A stretch of 64,000 nucleotides of DNA. It comes from Rathayibacter iranicus NCPPB 2253 = VKM Ac-1602. Lineage in GTDB: Bacteria > Actinomycetota > Actinomycetes > Actinomycetales > Microbacteriaceae. This document shows positions 47,009 to 55,610 of the stretch, one piece after another. The position numbers were made by a program, and so were the translations under genes. The notes beneath the pieces were generated by a model that was given only the letters and a program-made list of their open reading frames with translations, was not told the DNA's origin and did not search any database. Where the stretch lies: contig NZ_QGDV01000003.1 of NCBI RefSeq assembly GCF_003149025.1, positions 248,001-312,000 of the forward strand. The letters run 5' to 3'. The number at the start of each line of letters is the position of its first letter. The stretch's first letter is position 1.

Positions 47009-47042
47009 CTCACCGAAGAAGTCAAGAACGAAGGTTTGAATC

Positions 47043-50024
47043 ATGGAAAACACGGATGAACTTGTCGCGATCGTCGCGATGGAATGCAAACTGCCCGGCA
47101 TAGCGAATGTTGAAGAACTCTGGCAACGGCTCGTGGACGGGGAATGCACGATCTCCGATCTGACCGAAGAGCAACTCGCTGAGGCCGGCGTCCCGGAAGA
47201 GCGGTATTCTGCCTCGGACTACGTTCGTCGGGCCGGGATCCTTGAGGATCTCGACGAGTTCGACTCCGCATACTTCGGCTACTCGCCGAAGGAAGCCGAC
47301 GTTCTGGACGTTCAGCAGCGACTGACGCTGCAGTTGTGCGTGGCGCTCCTCGAACGGGCGAACATCGATCCGCACCGTACCGACAAGCGCATCGGCGTTT
47401 ATCTCGGCTCTGCGATGAGCTCCTACCTCTTCGGAGTGTTGCAAGACGAGGACCTGGTCGATTCACTCGGCGAAATGATGGTCCGGCAGGCGAACGACAA
47501 AGACTTCCTCGCGACTCGGGTCTCGTACAAGTTGAACCTTCGTGGACCGAGCGTCAACGTCCAGACAGCGTGTTCGACCGGGCTGGTTGCCGTGCATTCG
47601 GCGGTGCAAAGCCTGATCCTCGGTGAATGTGACATGGCGATCGCCGGCGCGGTCTATGTTCGGGTGCCGGAGACCGCAGGGTATCGGTATCAGGTCGGCG
47701 GAGTTCTGTCACCCGACGGCACCTGCAGGCCCTTCGATGCCGACGCCAACGGAACCCTGTTCACGAACGGCCTCGGCGTCGTCCTGGTTAAACGCCTCGC
47801 GGATGCGATCGAGGATGGCGACGAGATCGTCGCGGTGATTGCAGGCAGCGCCGTCAACAATGACGGTGCGGAGAAGGTCAGCTTTACAGCGCCGAGTGTC
47901 GTGGGACAGGTAGCCGTACTGCGGGACGCATTGACCGTCGCTGGGGTCGATCCGGCTGATGTCAGCTATATCGAGGCCCACGGGACCGGAACCGCGCTCG
48001 GCGACCCGATCGAAATCGAAGCCATCAAGCAGGCGTACGGCTCAGACGGGAGCCCCTGTGTGATCGGTTCACACAAGGGCAACTTCGGCCACCTCAACAT
48101 TGCGGCCGGCATCATCGGCTTGATCAAGGCAGCGCTCGTGCTCCGCCACGAGTTCATTCCGGGCACCGTAGGATTCAGCAACGAGAACCCGGGGCTCGAG
48201 CTGGCGGGAACCCGCTTCAGCGTGCGAGGACAGGGGATCCAGTACGAATCCGACCGTATGAAGTGGGCGGGCGTGAGCGCGTTCGGGATGGGCGGTACCA
48301 ACAGCCACGTCCTGCTGCGTAACCATCTGGTGAGCGAGAACGCCGTCGACGACGAGGTCGCGGGGCCCCGCATTCTGACCTTCTCGGGGACGTCAGACGA
48401 GGCGCTAGCGCGCCAGGCCCGCGTGCTCGGCGAGCATCTCGACACGGATGCAGGACGGATGTCCCTGTCGGAGTGCGCCTCGACGCTGGTAAGCGGTCGC
48501 ACGCGTCATCCGTTCCGCGGGGCCGTCGTCGCGTCGAGTTCAGTCGATGCTGTGGCGAGGTTACGCTCGGGCAAGTTTCATCGTGGGGGTCCGCGGAAGC
48601 GAGAACCAGTCGCGTTCGCTTTCGGCGGGCAGGGCACCCAGCACCCGGCGATGGGCGCCGCGCTTGCGCGCGGGAACCCCGGCTTCGCGAAGGCTCTTGA
48701 GCAGACCGTGGAGACGCTGGACAAGTATCTTGACTTCTCGATCATGGATTACCTCTGGTCCGGACGGGACGCGGCCGACCTGAAGGACACATCCGTCGCC
48801 CAACCACTGCTCTTCGCGGTGGAATATGCTTTGGCGACTTCGCTCATCAAGGCAGGTGTGAAGCCTGACTACCTCTTCGGGCATAGCCTCGGCGAGGTCG
48901 TGGCAGCAGCGGTCTCCGGTGCGTTCGACTTGCGCACCGCCGCAGAACTCGTCGCTCAGCGTTCGCGACTGATGAGCCGGAGCGTTCCGGGTGCGATGCT
49001 GGCCATCGACCGCCTCGACCCGTTCCTTGACCTGGTCGCTGATGCGACCTTGTCGATCGCAGCGCGGAATTCTCCGCGGCAGTTCGTGCTCTCGGGGAGC
49101 GTCGATGCGATCGACGCAACGATCGTCCGCGCTCAGGAGCTCGGCGTCTACCACCAGCGCTTGGCAACATCGCACGCATTCCATTCGGCGTCGATGCAGG
49201 AGGCGAGCGACGCATTCGCTGAATTTCTTACCGGATGCCGGTTCCAGATTCCGACGATTCCGATCATTTCGAACATCACCGGGCGAGTCCTCAGTGAGTA
49301 CGAAGTCTGCAATCCGCGGTACTGGGCTGATCACATGGTTCGCACGGTCGACTTCTCCGGCTCGGTCGAAACCCTCCTTGCCGCGGGTGTGCGCACCTTC
49401 ATCGAGATCGGTCGTGGCCGGGCAATGAGTAATCTGGTGCTCTCGTCGTCGGGGGCGATCACTGTGACGACGATTGCCGCACTGGGTGAGCAGGACGACG
49501 AATGCGAGTCCTTTGCCGACGCGATCGCGTTTGCATGGGCGCACGACCCGGCGACCGACATTGATGCCTTCACTCCGCGCACCCGCAGCGTCCTGCTGCC
49601 GACCTACGCGTTCGAGAAGCGCAAGCACTGGATCCGCCCGATCTCGGGATTCGGACGGAGCGTCAACTCCGACCTGACGCGGCCCGATGAGGCTCCGGCC
49701 TGCGCGGACAAACAGCCCGGTATCGTCAGCCTGGCAGCGGACGTGCCGAGTAGCGGCGACATTGGCATTGATGCCGGCGAAGACGTGCTGACCGCTGTGG
49801 TTAGTGAGCTGTTCACGAGATTCCTGGGCGGGGACTTGCTCGACGAGGCATCCAGCTTCTTCGACCTCGGCGGCAACTCACTGATGGCGATCCAGCTGAT
49901 CAACAAATTGCGAGAGACGTTCCAGGTCGACGTCTCCGTTCGCGATTTCTACCAGAACAGCTCTATCTCGGGTGTCGGAGCGATGCTCGAGAACCTTCTC
50001 AGTCAGGAGCCTTCACATGCCTGA
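47043..50024 (+). CDS. Type I PKS, KS-AT-ACP module
   Basis: The 993-residue protein has a ketosynthase (1-430) with the triad Cys177 (QTACSTG), His313 (EAHGTGTALGDP) and His350 (GNFGHLN), an acyltransferase (about 520-815) with Ser615 in GHSLGE and the HAFH motif (711-714) typical of malonyl-CoA specificity, and an ACP with Ser946 in FFDLGGNSL. There are no KR, DH or ER domains and no thioesterase, so one malonyl unit would be added and left as a beta-keto thioester. It would take the aminoacyl group from the A-PCP protein. The stop overlaps the monooxygenase by 8 bases. Confidence 0.92.
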   Translation: MENTDELVAIVAMECKLPGIANVEELWQRLVDGECTISDLTEEQLAEAGVPEERYSASDYVRRAGILEDLDEFDSAYFGYSPKEADVLDVQQRLTLQLCVALLERANIDPHRTDKRIGVYLGSAMSSYLFGVLQDEDLVDSLGEMMVRQANDKDFLATRVSYKLNLRGPSVNVQTACSTGLVAVHSAVQSLILGECDMAIAGAVYVRVPETAGYRYQVGGVLSPDGTCRPFDADANGTLFTNGLGVVLVKRLADAIEDGDEIVAVIAGSAVNNDGAEKVSFTAPSVVGQVAVLRDALTVAGVDPADVSYIEAHGTGTALGDPIEIEAIKQAYGSDGSPCVIGSHKGNFGHLNIAAGIIGLIKAALVLRHEFIPGTVGFSNENPGLELAGTRFSVRGQGIQYESDRMKWAGVSAFGMGGTNSHVLLRNHLVSENAVDDEVAGPRILTFSGTSDEALARQARVLGEHLDTDAGRMSLSECASTLVSGRTRHPFRGAVVASSSVDAVARLRSGKFHRGGPRKREPVAFAFGGQGTQHPAMGAALARGNPGFAKALEQTVETLDKYLDFSIMDYLWSGRDAADLKDTSVAQPLLFAVEYALATSLIKAGVKPDYLFGHSLGEVVAAAVSGAFDLRTAAELVAQRSRLMSRSVPGAMLAIDRLDPFLDLVADATLSIAARNSPRQFVLSGSVDAIDATIVRAQELGVYHQRLATSHAFHSASMQEASDAFAEFLTGCRFQIPTIPIISNITGRVLSEYEVCNPRYWADHMVRTVDFSGSVETLLAAGVRTFIEIGRGRAMSNLVLSSSGAITVTTIAALGEQDDECESFADAIAFAWAHDPATDIDAFTPRTRSVLLPTYAFEKRKHWIRPISGFGRSVNSDLTRPDEAPACADKQPGIVSLAADVPSSGDIGIDAGEDVLTAVVSELFTRFLGGDLLDEASSFFDLGGNSLMAIQLINKLRETFQVDVSVRDFYQNSSISGVGAMLENLLSQEPSHA

Positions 50025-51180
50025 AAGTATCTACCTCGACCCAGAGCGCCTCGCGAAGCTCACAGAGAGTCTCCGGAAGCGTAAGGCCGTGGTCGGCTCT
50101 GCCGACCAGCCAGCACCTGCGCCGCGGAAGACTCCCGATCTCGGCGTGATCTTCTTCTCAGGATCAGCGGACGGCCGCGACCCATACGCGCTACTCCTCG
50201 ACGCAGCGCGGCTGATCGACGATTCTGGGTTTACCGCGATCTGGACTCCCGAGCGGCACTTCACTGACGTCGGAGGGTCGTATCCGAATCCGTCGGTTCT
50301 GGGCGCCGCTCTTGCAATGGTGACGAAGAATGTCCGGATCCGCGCGGGGAGTGTGAACCTGCCCCTCCACGACGTGCTCCGCGTTGCCGAGGAATGGGCG
50401 CTTGTAGACAACCTCTCGCATGGGCGAGTCGACCTCGCGGTGGCGCCCGGATGGCATACTCGTGACTTCGTCCTTAACCCTGGTGCTTTCGATGATCGCT
50501 CGGGCCGGCTCAACGAATCACGCAAGCAGCTGCAGTCGCTCTGGCGCGGCGACACGCTTAGTCGAACCGACCCTCATGGGGAATCGCACTCAATTGTCAC
50601 CTATCCGCGTCCGATCCAGCCTGAGCTACCGATCTGGTTAACGACGTCACAGAGAACTGAGGCATGGGAGTTCGCGGGCCGGGAGGGATTCAACGTGCTG
50701 TCCGCGCTCATCAACTTTGGACCGAAAGATCTGGAGAAGCGCATCACCATCTACCGCGAGGCTCGAGCACAGGCCGGGTACAACCCCGCGAGCGGGGTGG
50801 TGTCGCTGATGCTGCACACTTACGTCGGCCTATCGGTCGAGCAGGCGGTCGAACGCGCGCGCCCGGCAATGACTGAGTACCTGAGCTCGTTCGTCTCCCA
50901 GCACTCCACGTCGGGCCAGTCCGGGGCGGAGGCGAAAGCCGAGACGTTGCAGAACCTCGGCGACGATCGGGATGATTTCATGGAGATGGTCTTCCAGCGA
51001 TACGTCAGCACAAGCTCTCTGATCGGCGACGCCACCAGGGTCACACAACGGATGGAATACTTCCGATCGATTGGCGTCGACGAGATCGCGTGCCTGGTGG
51101 ACTTCGGCCTGACCAACGACGAAGTGTTGGCAAGTCTGGGCCGACTCGCCATGCAGACGAAGACAGTGGCAGCATCATGA
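50017..51180 (+). CDS. Luciferase-like monooxygenase of the natural-product (MupA-like) group
   Basis: The 387-residue protein reads LGVIFFSGSADGRDPYALLL, ARLIDDSGFTAIWTPERHFT, PNPSVLGAALAMVTKNVRIRAGSVNLPLHD and AVAPGWHTRDFVLNPGAFDDR, as in the LLM flavoproteins that sit in NRPS/PKS clusters. It probably uses FMNH2 and O2, with FMNH2 supplied by the reductase at 43804, to oxidise a carrier-bound intermediate. ATG 50017 overlaps the PKS stop. The oxidation type (hydroxylation or Baeyer-Villiger) cannot be read from sequence. Confidence 0.88.
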   Translation: MPESIYLDPERLAKLTESLRKRKAVVGSADQPAPAPRKTPDLGVIFFSGSADGRDPYALLLDAARLIDDSGFTAIWTPERHFTDVGGSYPNPSVLGAALAMVTKNVRIRAGSVNLPLHDVLRVAEEWALVDNLSHGRVDLAVAPGWHTRDFVLNPGAFDDRSGRLNESRKQLQSLWRGDTLSRTDPHGESHSIVTYPRPIQPELPIWLTTSQRTEAWEFAGREGFNVLSALINFGPKDLEKRITIYREARAQAGYNPASGVVSLMLHTYVGLSVEQAVERARPAMTEYLSSFVSQHSTSGQSGAEAKAETLQNLGDDRDDFMEMVFQRYVSTSSLIGDATRVTQRMEYFRSIGVDEIACLVDFGLTNDEVLASLGRLAMQTKTVAAS

Positions 51181-51719
51181 GCGTCTACGGTTTTCACGGG
51201 CGCTACCCGCTGATCCATCCGAGCGCCTACGTGTTCGACAACGTGACCGTGATCGGGGACGTCGAGATCGGCCCCGACGTCAGCCTATGGCCGGGCGTGA
51301 CGATCCGAGGGGACAAGGGGGCGGTTCGGATCGGCGCGGGGGCGAATGTGCAAGACCATGCGATGGTACATTCGGATCCCAATCATCCCGTGATCATCGG
51401 TGCTCAGGTGACCATCGCGCACAGCGCAGTACTCCACGGCTGCACGATCGGCGATGGCTCCGTCATCGGTATCGGAGCCATCCTCCTGAACGGCGCAGTC
51501 ATCGGCGAGCACAGCAGGGTCTCCGCCGGCGCGCTGGTCGGGGCAGGGCCGAGCTATCCGGCGGCGAGCCTGATCGCGGGGTCGCCAGGATCCGTGCTGA
51601 TGTCACTCAGCAAGAGTGACATTGACGTCCTCTTGGCGACCGCGGGCGAGTACCAGGACCTCGCGCAGGAGTACCGTCGCCACCTCGAAGTCCTTGGAAC
51701 CTCGGCGACTGCGGAATGA
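51177..51719 (+). CDS. Gamma-carbonic anhydrase-like hexapeptide-repeat protein
   Basis: The 180-residue protein has left-handed beta-helix repeats (VIGDVEIGPDVSLWPGVTIRGD and so on) and keeps the three zinc-ligand histidines of the gamma-CA/YrdA group: His65 (MVHSD), His82 and His87 (IAHSAVLHG). Helical C terminus DIDVLLATAGEYQDLAQEY. Homologues hydrate CO2 or act on CoA thioesters (PaaY). Its place between the oxygenase and thioesterase, with 4-base overlaps on both sides, suggests a hydrolase or bicarbonate-related role in the pathway. Confidence 0.82.
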   Translation: MSVYGFHGRYPLIHPSAYVFDNVTVIGDVEIGPDVSLWPGVTIRGDKGAVRIGAGANVQDHAMVHSDPNHPVIIGAQVTIAHSAVLHGCTIGDGSVIGIGAILLNGAVIGEHSRVSAGALVGAGPSYPAASLIAGSPGSVLMSLSKSDIDVLLATAGEYQDLAQEYRRHLEVLGTSATAE

Positions 51720-52489
51720 CGAGCGTATCCGGCGAAGCTCTCGGCTCGTTCGATGCAAGACTCCTGCGGCTTTTCGACTTCGGGCGCTCGCGAGTGGTCG
51801 TGTGTTTTCCCCACGCCGGATCGGGTATATCGGCCTTCCGCTGCTGGCCAGAGGCGCTGTTCGGATTTGCGGACAGCATGCTCGTGCAGCTGAAAGGGCG
51901 GGAGGATCGGATCGGCGAGAGCGTCGCTGACGACACGGTGGCCGACGTCGCGGCCACGATCGCGGCCGAGCTGGCTCGTTCGCGGTATGAGCAGGTGGTT
52001 CTGGTCGGACACAGCATGGGCGCTACGCTCGCGTGGGCCGTCGCCGAGATGGCATGGCGGCTCGACCGTCGGAAAATGACGGTTGTAGTGTCGTCGCAGC
52101 TGCCCCCATCGTCCGCCGCCGACACGGCGGCGGACTGGGACGAGCGCGGCCGATTGGTGCGTTCGACGGCGATTAGCTACCTCCCGGTCGAATCCGAAGT
52201 GCGTGCGCTGCTTGCGGAGACTCTTGACGCGGATCTGAGCTGGATCGCGCGGGAGTTCCCGCAACTGCGGCACAATGTCCTTCCGATCGATGTACACGCT
52301 GTTTCAGCGGATGACGATCCGCTCGTCGATGTAAGGACGATGGCCAATTGGGCACTGCACACCTCCGCTGGCTTCCAACTCTCACTGATCGAGGGTGGAC
52401 ATCTTCACCTGCTTGAGCAGCCCGAAGCACTGCGCGGGATCGTGATTGACGTGCTGGAATCAGAAGCGACCGAGGGGCGATTGTTATGA
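51716..52489 (+). CDS. Type II thioesterase
   Basis: The 257-residue alpha/beta hydrolase has VVCFPHAGSGISAF, the nucleophile Ser100 in LVGHSMGATLAW, Asp near residue 201 (SADDDPL) and His229 in GGHLHLL. Such stand-alone thioesterases clear stalled or mis-primed groups from carrier proteins. As no integral TE exists in the NRPS or PKS, it could also release the product. Translational overlap with genes on both sides. Confidence 0.88.
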   Translation: MTSVSGEALGSFDARLLRLFDFGRSRVVVCFPHAGSGISAFRCWPEALFGFADSMLVQLKGREDRIGESVADDTVADVAATIAAELARSRYEQVVLVGHSMGATLAWAVAEMAWRLDRRKMTVVVSSQLPPSSAADTAADWDERGRLVRSTAISYLPVESEVRALLAETLDADLSWIAREFPQLRHNVLPIDVHAVSADDDPLVDVRTMANWALHTSAGFQLSLIEGGHLHLLEQPEALRGIVIDVLESEATEGRLL

Positions 52490-53256
52490 GCATGACCGGC
52501 GGGCGAGAAGACGGCGCTTTCCGTGTCGGCTATCAGCGTCGCACGGCGCCCTTCTGTTACGCGGTCGGATCGCCGTTTCGGCCGATCGGGTTTTCGGTGG
52601 ATGTGGCCCGAATCGTGCTCAGCGAGATTCTCGGGGCCGATCGGTTCGCCGCGACGCAGGCTGTTGAAGTCACATCGACCACGCGCGAGTCGTTGCTGCT
52701 GAACTCAGCAATCGACATCGAATGTGGATCTACCACAATTACTGAGGCGAGGTTGGAGAAGGTCGCGTTCACGGTGCCGATCTTCGAGACTCGTCATCGG
52801 ATCGCGGTGAGGACGGGCTCGATGCGGAGGCGAGACGCTGCTGTGTCGGTGGCAGGAATCCGCGGCTCGACGAGCCAGGCTGCGCTCGAAGCGGCCGGCG
52901 ACCTCGGCTTCCAGCCAACCTTTGTCGGGCACTCGTCTATCGGAGAAGCGTTCGACGCCTTCACCGACGACCCAGCGGTCGGGGGTATCGTGGCTGACGA
53001 GGTTATTCTGCGGTGTGCGCTCGCCGCGTCGCCCCGTTCGGACGTCGAGCTCCTCGACATCCGGCTCGGTCTGGATCGTTACGGGTTCATGATGAGACCG
53101 CGGGACACAGCACTGCGCAGTGCACTCGACGAGTCACTAGTTCGTCTGCTCGCCTCGGCGAGCTACAAGGCACTTCTCGCGAGATGGTTTTACGACGAGC
53201 TTCCCGGCCTTGGCTACGGATTGGGAATGCGATCTGTTGGAGGACAGGTCACGTAG
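52486..53256 (+). CDS. GltI-like periplasmic-binding-fold protein without signal peptide
   Basis: The 256-residue protein aligns with glutamate/aspartate-binding proteins: RVGYQRRTAPFCYAVGSP, GFSVDVARIVLSEIL, the highly typical IDIECGSTT followed by R-KVAFTVPIF, IRGSTSQAA and a C-terminal KALLARWFYDELPGL. There is no signal peptide or lipobox, so it should be cytosolic. No permease or ATPase is nearby. The 4-base overlap with the thioesterase places it in the biosynthetic operon. Options are an amino-acid-binding sensor, or a repurposed enzyme acting on a carrier-bound aminoacyl intermediate. Confidence 0.8.
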   Translation: MSMTGGREDGAFRVGYQRRTAPFCYAVGSPFRPIGFSVDVARIVLSEILGADRFAATQAVEVTSTTRESLLLNSAIDIECGSTTITEARLEKVAFTVPIFETRHRIAVRTGSMRRRDAAVSVAGIRGSTSQAALEAAGDLGFQPTFVGHSSIGEAFDAFTDDPAVGGIVADEVILRCALAASPRSDVELLDIRLGLDRYGFMMRPRDTALRSALDESLVRLLASASYKALLARWFYDELPGLGYGLGMRSVGGQVT

Positions 53257-53370
53257 CTCAGCTCGTGTGCGGCCGGGGTGCCGGAGTGCCGTCCGCTCAG
53301 CGCGCGTCGTATCAAGGATGCAGATCGGGAAGTTCTTAGTCCGACGTCTCGAGTCGGATCAGATTATAAG

Positions 53371-53780
53371 GGGGCTTATTCAAAGCCCGTTTGTGAGTCA
53401 CGGCTCCAAGCGTGTCGCTCACGAATGATACCGACCGACCCGCTTTGCTCGAGAAGTGCATATGAAGAAACCCCTGACAGAAGAACCGGCCGGTGCGCGC
53501 ACAGACGACTACGGGAATTGCCTCCGAGCAATACGCTCTCCTCGCCGAACGAATCGACAACGAGTTTATCTGGCGCAGACCTACCGGGCGCCCGCGGAAG
53601 CTTTCTCCCTCACGAGCACTTCAGATCACGCTTCTCTCCTTTCGCGACAGCCTTACCGAGCACCTGATCGCCGGCCTCGTCGGCGTCAGCCAATTGACCA
53701 TCTCGCGCACGATCGCAGACGTCGAAGCGATGCTCAAGGTCCCCGCCGAGGACGAGCAGCCCGACGTTGCGGCAGCCCCG
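53371..53780 (+). mobile_element. IS5-like element, truncated left part
   Basis: The terminal GGGGCTTATTCAAAGC at 53371-53386 matches the inverted ends at 1887/1975, and a non-coding 100-base leader matches the other IS remnant (CGTGTCG, then TTGCTCGAGAAG). The transposase N terminus follows at 53493. The right part of the element is missing: a new IS end starts at 53781. The remnant marks the right edge of the biosynthetic cluster. Confidence 0.7.
53493..53780 (+). pseudogene. IS5-family transposase N-terminal fragment
   Basis: About 96 codons from GTG 53493 encode MRAQTTTGIASEQYALLAER, GRPRKLSPSRALQITLLSFR and the helix-turn-helix HLIAGLVGVSQLTISRTIAD (HTH_Tnp_4-like). The DDE catalytic domain is absent; the frame continues past 53780 into unrelated sequence. 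The first 38 codons match the minus-strand remnant at 1670-1785. Confidence 0.7.
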
Positions 53781-53798
53781 GAGGCTTATTCAGAGCAC
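53781..53798 (+). mobile_element. Second IS end abutting the transposase remnant
   Basis: GAGGCTTATTCAGAGCAC repeats the element's terminal sequence in the same orientation as 53371, right where the transposase similarity ends. It is either the left end of another, mostly deleted copy or a recombination scar. Confidence 0.5.
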
Positions 53799-53980
53799 AC
53801 GATCTACAGATTGGAAATCGGCGTTGATCAGGGCGTTCATGGTGACACTGGAACCTCGGTTACGTGCAGATGGCCTGTTGATATCGCTTCGCGTGCTGAG
53901 CGTTTCGCGCCCGACGACCCGGTCGGTGCGGGTTTCGTTGCGCCTGGGGCTCGGACCGCGGCGACGCGGTCGCTGGGCGG

Positions 53981-54046
53981 TCACTTCGATAACACCTGGG
54001 CGCCGACCCGGTCGATCGGCACGGTCTTCACGCAGGAGTCGATCGC
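53981..54046 (-). pseudogene. 3' fragment of a lepB-like gene
   Basis: Minus-strand codons from 54046 read [21 protein letters not shown]-stop. The intact lepB just upstream on the same strand has [20 protein letters not shown] at its end, and the nucleotides are similar over about 40 bases. This is the tail of a duplicated or second signal peptidase gene, truncated at both ends. Confidence 0.55.
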
Positions 54047-54083
54047 CCCTAAGTCCTGTGCGGTCCGCGAGATCGCGGGCTAC

Positions 54084-54149
54084 GGACGAGATCCTCTGCC
54101 GGGGCGGGGGATCTCGTCCGTTCGGGGGCATCTCGCGACATTTCGCGGG
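54084..54149 (+). repeat. Dispersed 3'-end repeat, copy B
   Basis: GGACGAGATCC, a G/C-rich centre CTGCCGGGGCGGG, GGATCTCGTCCGTTCG and then CATCTCGCGACATTTCGCGG. The GGACGAGATCC and GGATCTCGTCC arms form a hairpin. The CATTTCGCG end faces the lepB stop 21 bases away, the same relation as copies A and C. Confidence 0.75.
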
Positions 54150-54170
54150 CGGGAGGGGGAGGGGACGGGG

Positions 54171-54881
54171 TTAGAAGAGGTGCCAGCGGGTGAGGGGCCA
54201 GGCTACGGCGAAGACGCGGCCGGTGACGCGGTCGAGAGGGACGGTCTTGACGCAGGAGTCGACTGGGCCGGAGGTTCCGCGGCACTCGCCGAGGGAGTCG
54301 TTCGAATTGGAGCGGTGGTCGCCGAGGACGAAGAGGGAGTTCTCGGGCACCGTGTACTCCTCGAAGCACCGCAAGGAGGCGGGACTGGTCGTGCAGTCGA
54401 GGGTTCCTGGTGCGAACGGGAAGTCCTCGAAGACGTAGGACTCGTCGAGGGGCTGACCGTCCACGAGAACGTGGCCCTCCGCGTCGCAGCACGAGACGGT
54501 GTGACCTCCGGCTGCGATCGCGCGCTTGACAAGGAACTCCTCGTGCGAGGGGCCGATGCTGGTGACGTCGCCGAAGGTCTTGACCACCTCGGACAGGGGG
54601 CTGCCAGGGGAGTCGCTCGCTCCCCATCGCGCGTCGCGCGAGAAGACCACGATCTGCCCCTGCTCGGGGCCGCCCTGGAGGTTCAGGGTCCGGTCGACCA
54701 AAATCCGATCGCCGAAGAAGCCTCCGCCCTGCAGAGTGTTCTCCATCGATCCCGACGGGACCGTGTACACCTTCACGAAGAAGGTCTGCACCAGTGCGAT
54801 CACCACGATTGCCATCACCACGGTCACTACCGGGTGCGCGTACCAGCGTCGTCCACCGGTCGTCCTCGTCCTGCGCGCCAT
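54171..54881 (-). CDS. lepB: Signal peptidase I
   Basis: The 236-residue enzyme from ATG 54881 (GGAGGG upstream) has a short basic N terminus, one membrane helix ([20 protein letters not shown]), the catalytic Ser45 in [10 protein letters not shown], Lys119 in FLVKRAIA and [13 protein letters not shown]. It cleaves signal peptides of Sec and Tat substrates. It is divergent to infA. TAGGCT about 30 bases before the start may be its -10. Confidence 0.93.
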   Translation of the reverse strand: MARRTRTTGGRRWYAHPVVTVVMAIVVIALVQTFFVKVYTVPSGSMENTLQGGGFFGDRILVDRTLNLQGGPEQGQIVVFSRDARWGASDSPGSPLSEVVKTFGDVTSIGPSHEEFLVKRAIAAGGHTVSCCDAEGHVLVDGQPLDESYVFEDFPFAPGTLDCTTSPASLRCFEEYTVPENSLFVLGDHRSNSNDSLGECRGTSGPVDSCVKTVPLDRVTGRVFAVAWPLTRWHLF

Positions 54882-55013
54882 CTGCTGTCCCTCCGCTCGA
54901 CGGGGCAAGCCTAGGCGGAGCGACCGGGGAGCCCGGCGCGAGGCAGCGGATCGAGCGACGAGGCGCCGTGCTGGAGTGCACTCCGCGCCGCCAGGAGCGG
55001 CGACACGCCCGAG

Positions 55014-55059
55014 CTGGCGGATCGTCGAGGATTCGCGTATTATCGACCCTTGGTGTTTT
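55014..55059 (+). promoter_or_regulatory. infA promoter and conserved initial transcribed sequence
   Basis: TATTAT at 55038-55043 is a good -10; the -35 (CTGGCG at 55014) is weak. TCGACCCTTGGTGTTTT at 55043-55059 is identical over 17 bases to the start of the rplM transcript at 60067. Confidence 0.6.
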
Positions 55060-55173
55060 GCGCGTGCTCCGGCACGCCCGCGAACCCCGATCCAGGCGCT
55101 CGCCCGGTGGTGGATCGTCGCGGAAACATTCGCACGACCAGTACACACACTACTTCCGAACGACAGTGAGGCT

Positions 55174-55395
55174 ATGGCCAAAAAAGACGGTGTCATCGAA
55201 ATCGAAGGTGCGGTTGTCGAGGCGCTCCCCAATGCGATGTTTCGCGTGGAGTTGACCAACGGACACAAAGTTCTCGCCCACATCTCGGGCAAGATGCGTC
55301 AGCACTACATCAGGATCCTCCCCGAGGATCGGGTGATCGTGGAGCTGAGCCCCTACGACCTGACCCGCGGCCGGATCGTCTACCGCTACAAGTAG
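55174..55395 (+). CDS. infA: Translation initiation factor IF-1
   Basis: The 73-residue S1-fold protein reads [20 protein letters not shown] and ends [12 protein letters not shown], fully canonical. It blocks the A site during initiation. It heads the infA-rpmJ-rpsM-rpsK-rpoA-rplQ operon and has a roughly 125-base leader. Confidence 0.98.
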   Translation: MAKKDGVIEIEGAVVEALPNAMFRVELTNGHKVLAHISGKMRQHYIRILPEDRVIVELSPYDLTRGRIVYRYK

Positions 55396-55493
55396 ACATC
55401 CGCTCCGCTGACGTTCGCGACGTGCGTGTCCTGTAAGGAACGGCCCCGGCATCCGCCGGGAGCACGACGCCAGCGAAATCAAGGACAAGAACA

Positions 55494-55610
55494 ATGAAGG
55501 TCAACCCCAGCGTCAAGCGCATCTGCGACCACTGCAAGATCATCCGCCGCCACGGCAACGTCATGGTCATCTGCAGCAGCAATCCCCGCCACAAGCAGCG
55601 CCAGGGCTAG
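55494..55610 (+). CDS. rpmJ: 50S ribosomal protein L36 (zinc-binding form)
   Basis: The 38-residue protein [20 protein letters not shown] ends NPRHKQRQG. Cys11, Cys14, Cys27 and His33 form the zinc site, so this is the C+ paralogue. It starts at ATG 55494. The 195-base gap to rpsM has no gene I can see. Confidence 0.97.
   Translation: MKVNPSVKRICDHCKIIRRHGNVMVICSSNPRHKQRQG

Noticed and set aside
52486-53256. Call of a normal ABC importer binding protein
   Set aside because: No signal peptide or lipobox and no permease or ATPase nearby; the operon context is biosynthetic.
53781-54914. Apparent 3' extension of the transposase frame through the lepB region
   Set aside because: Similarity to transposase stops at 53780; the remainder is antisense to lepB and the repeat.
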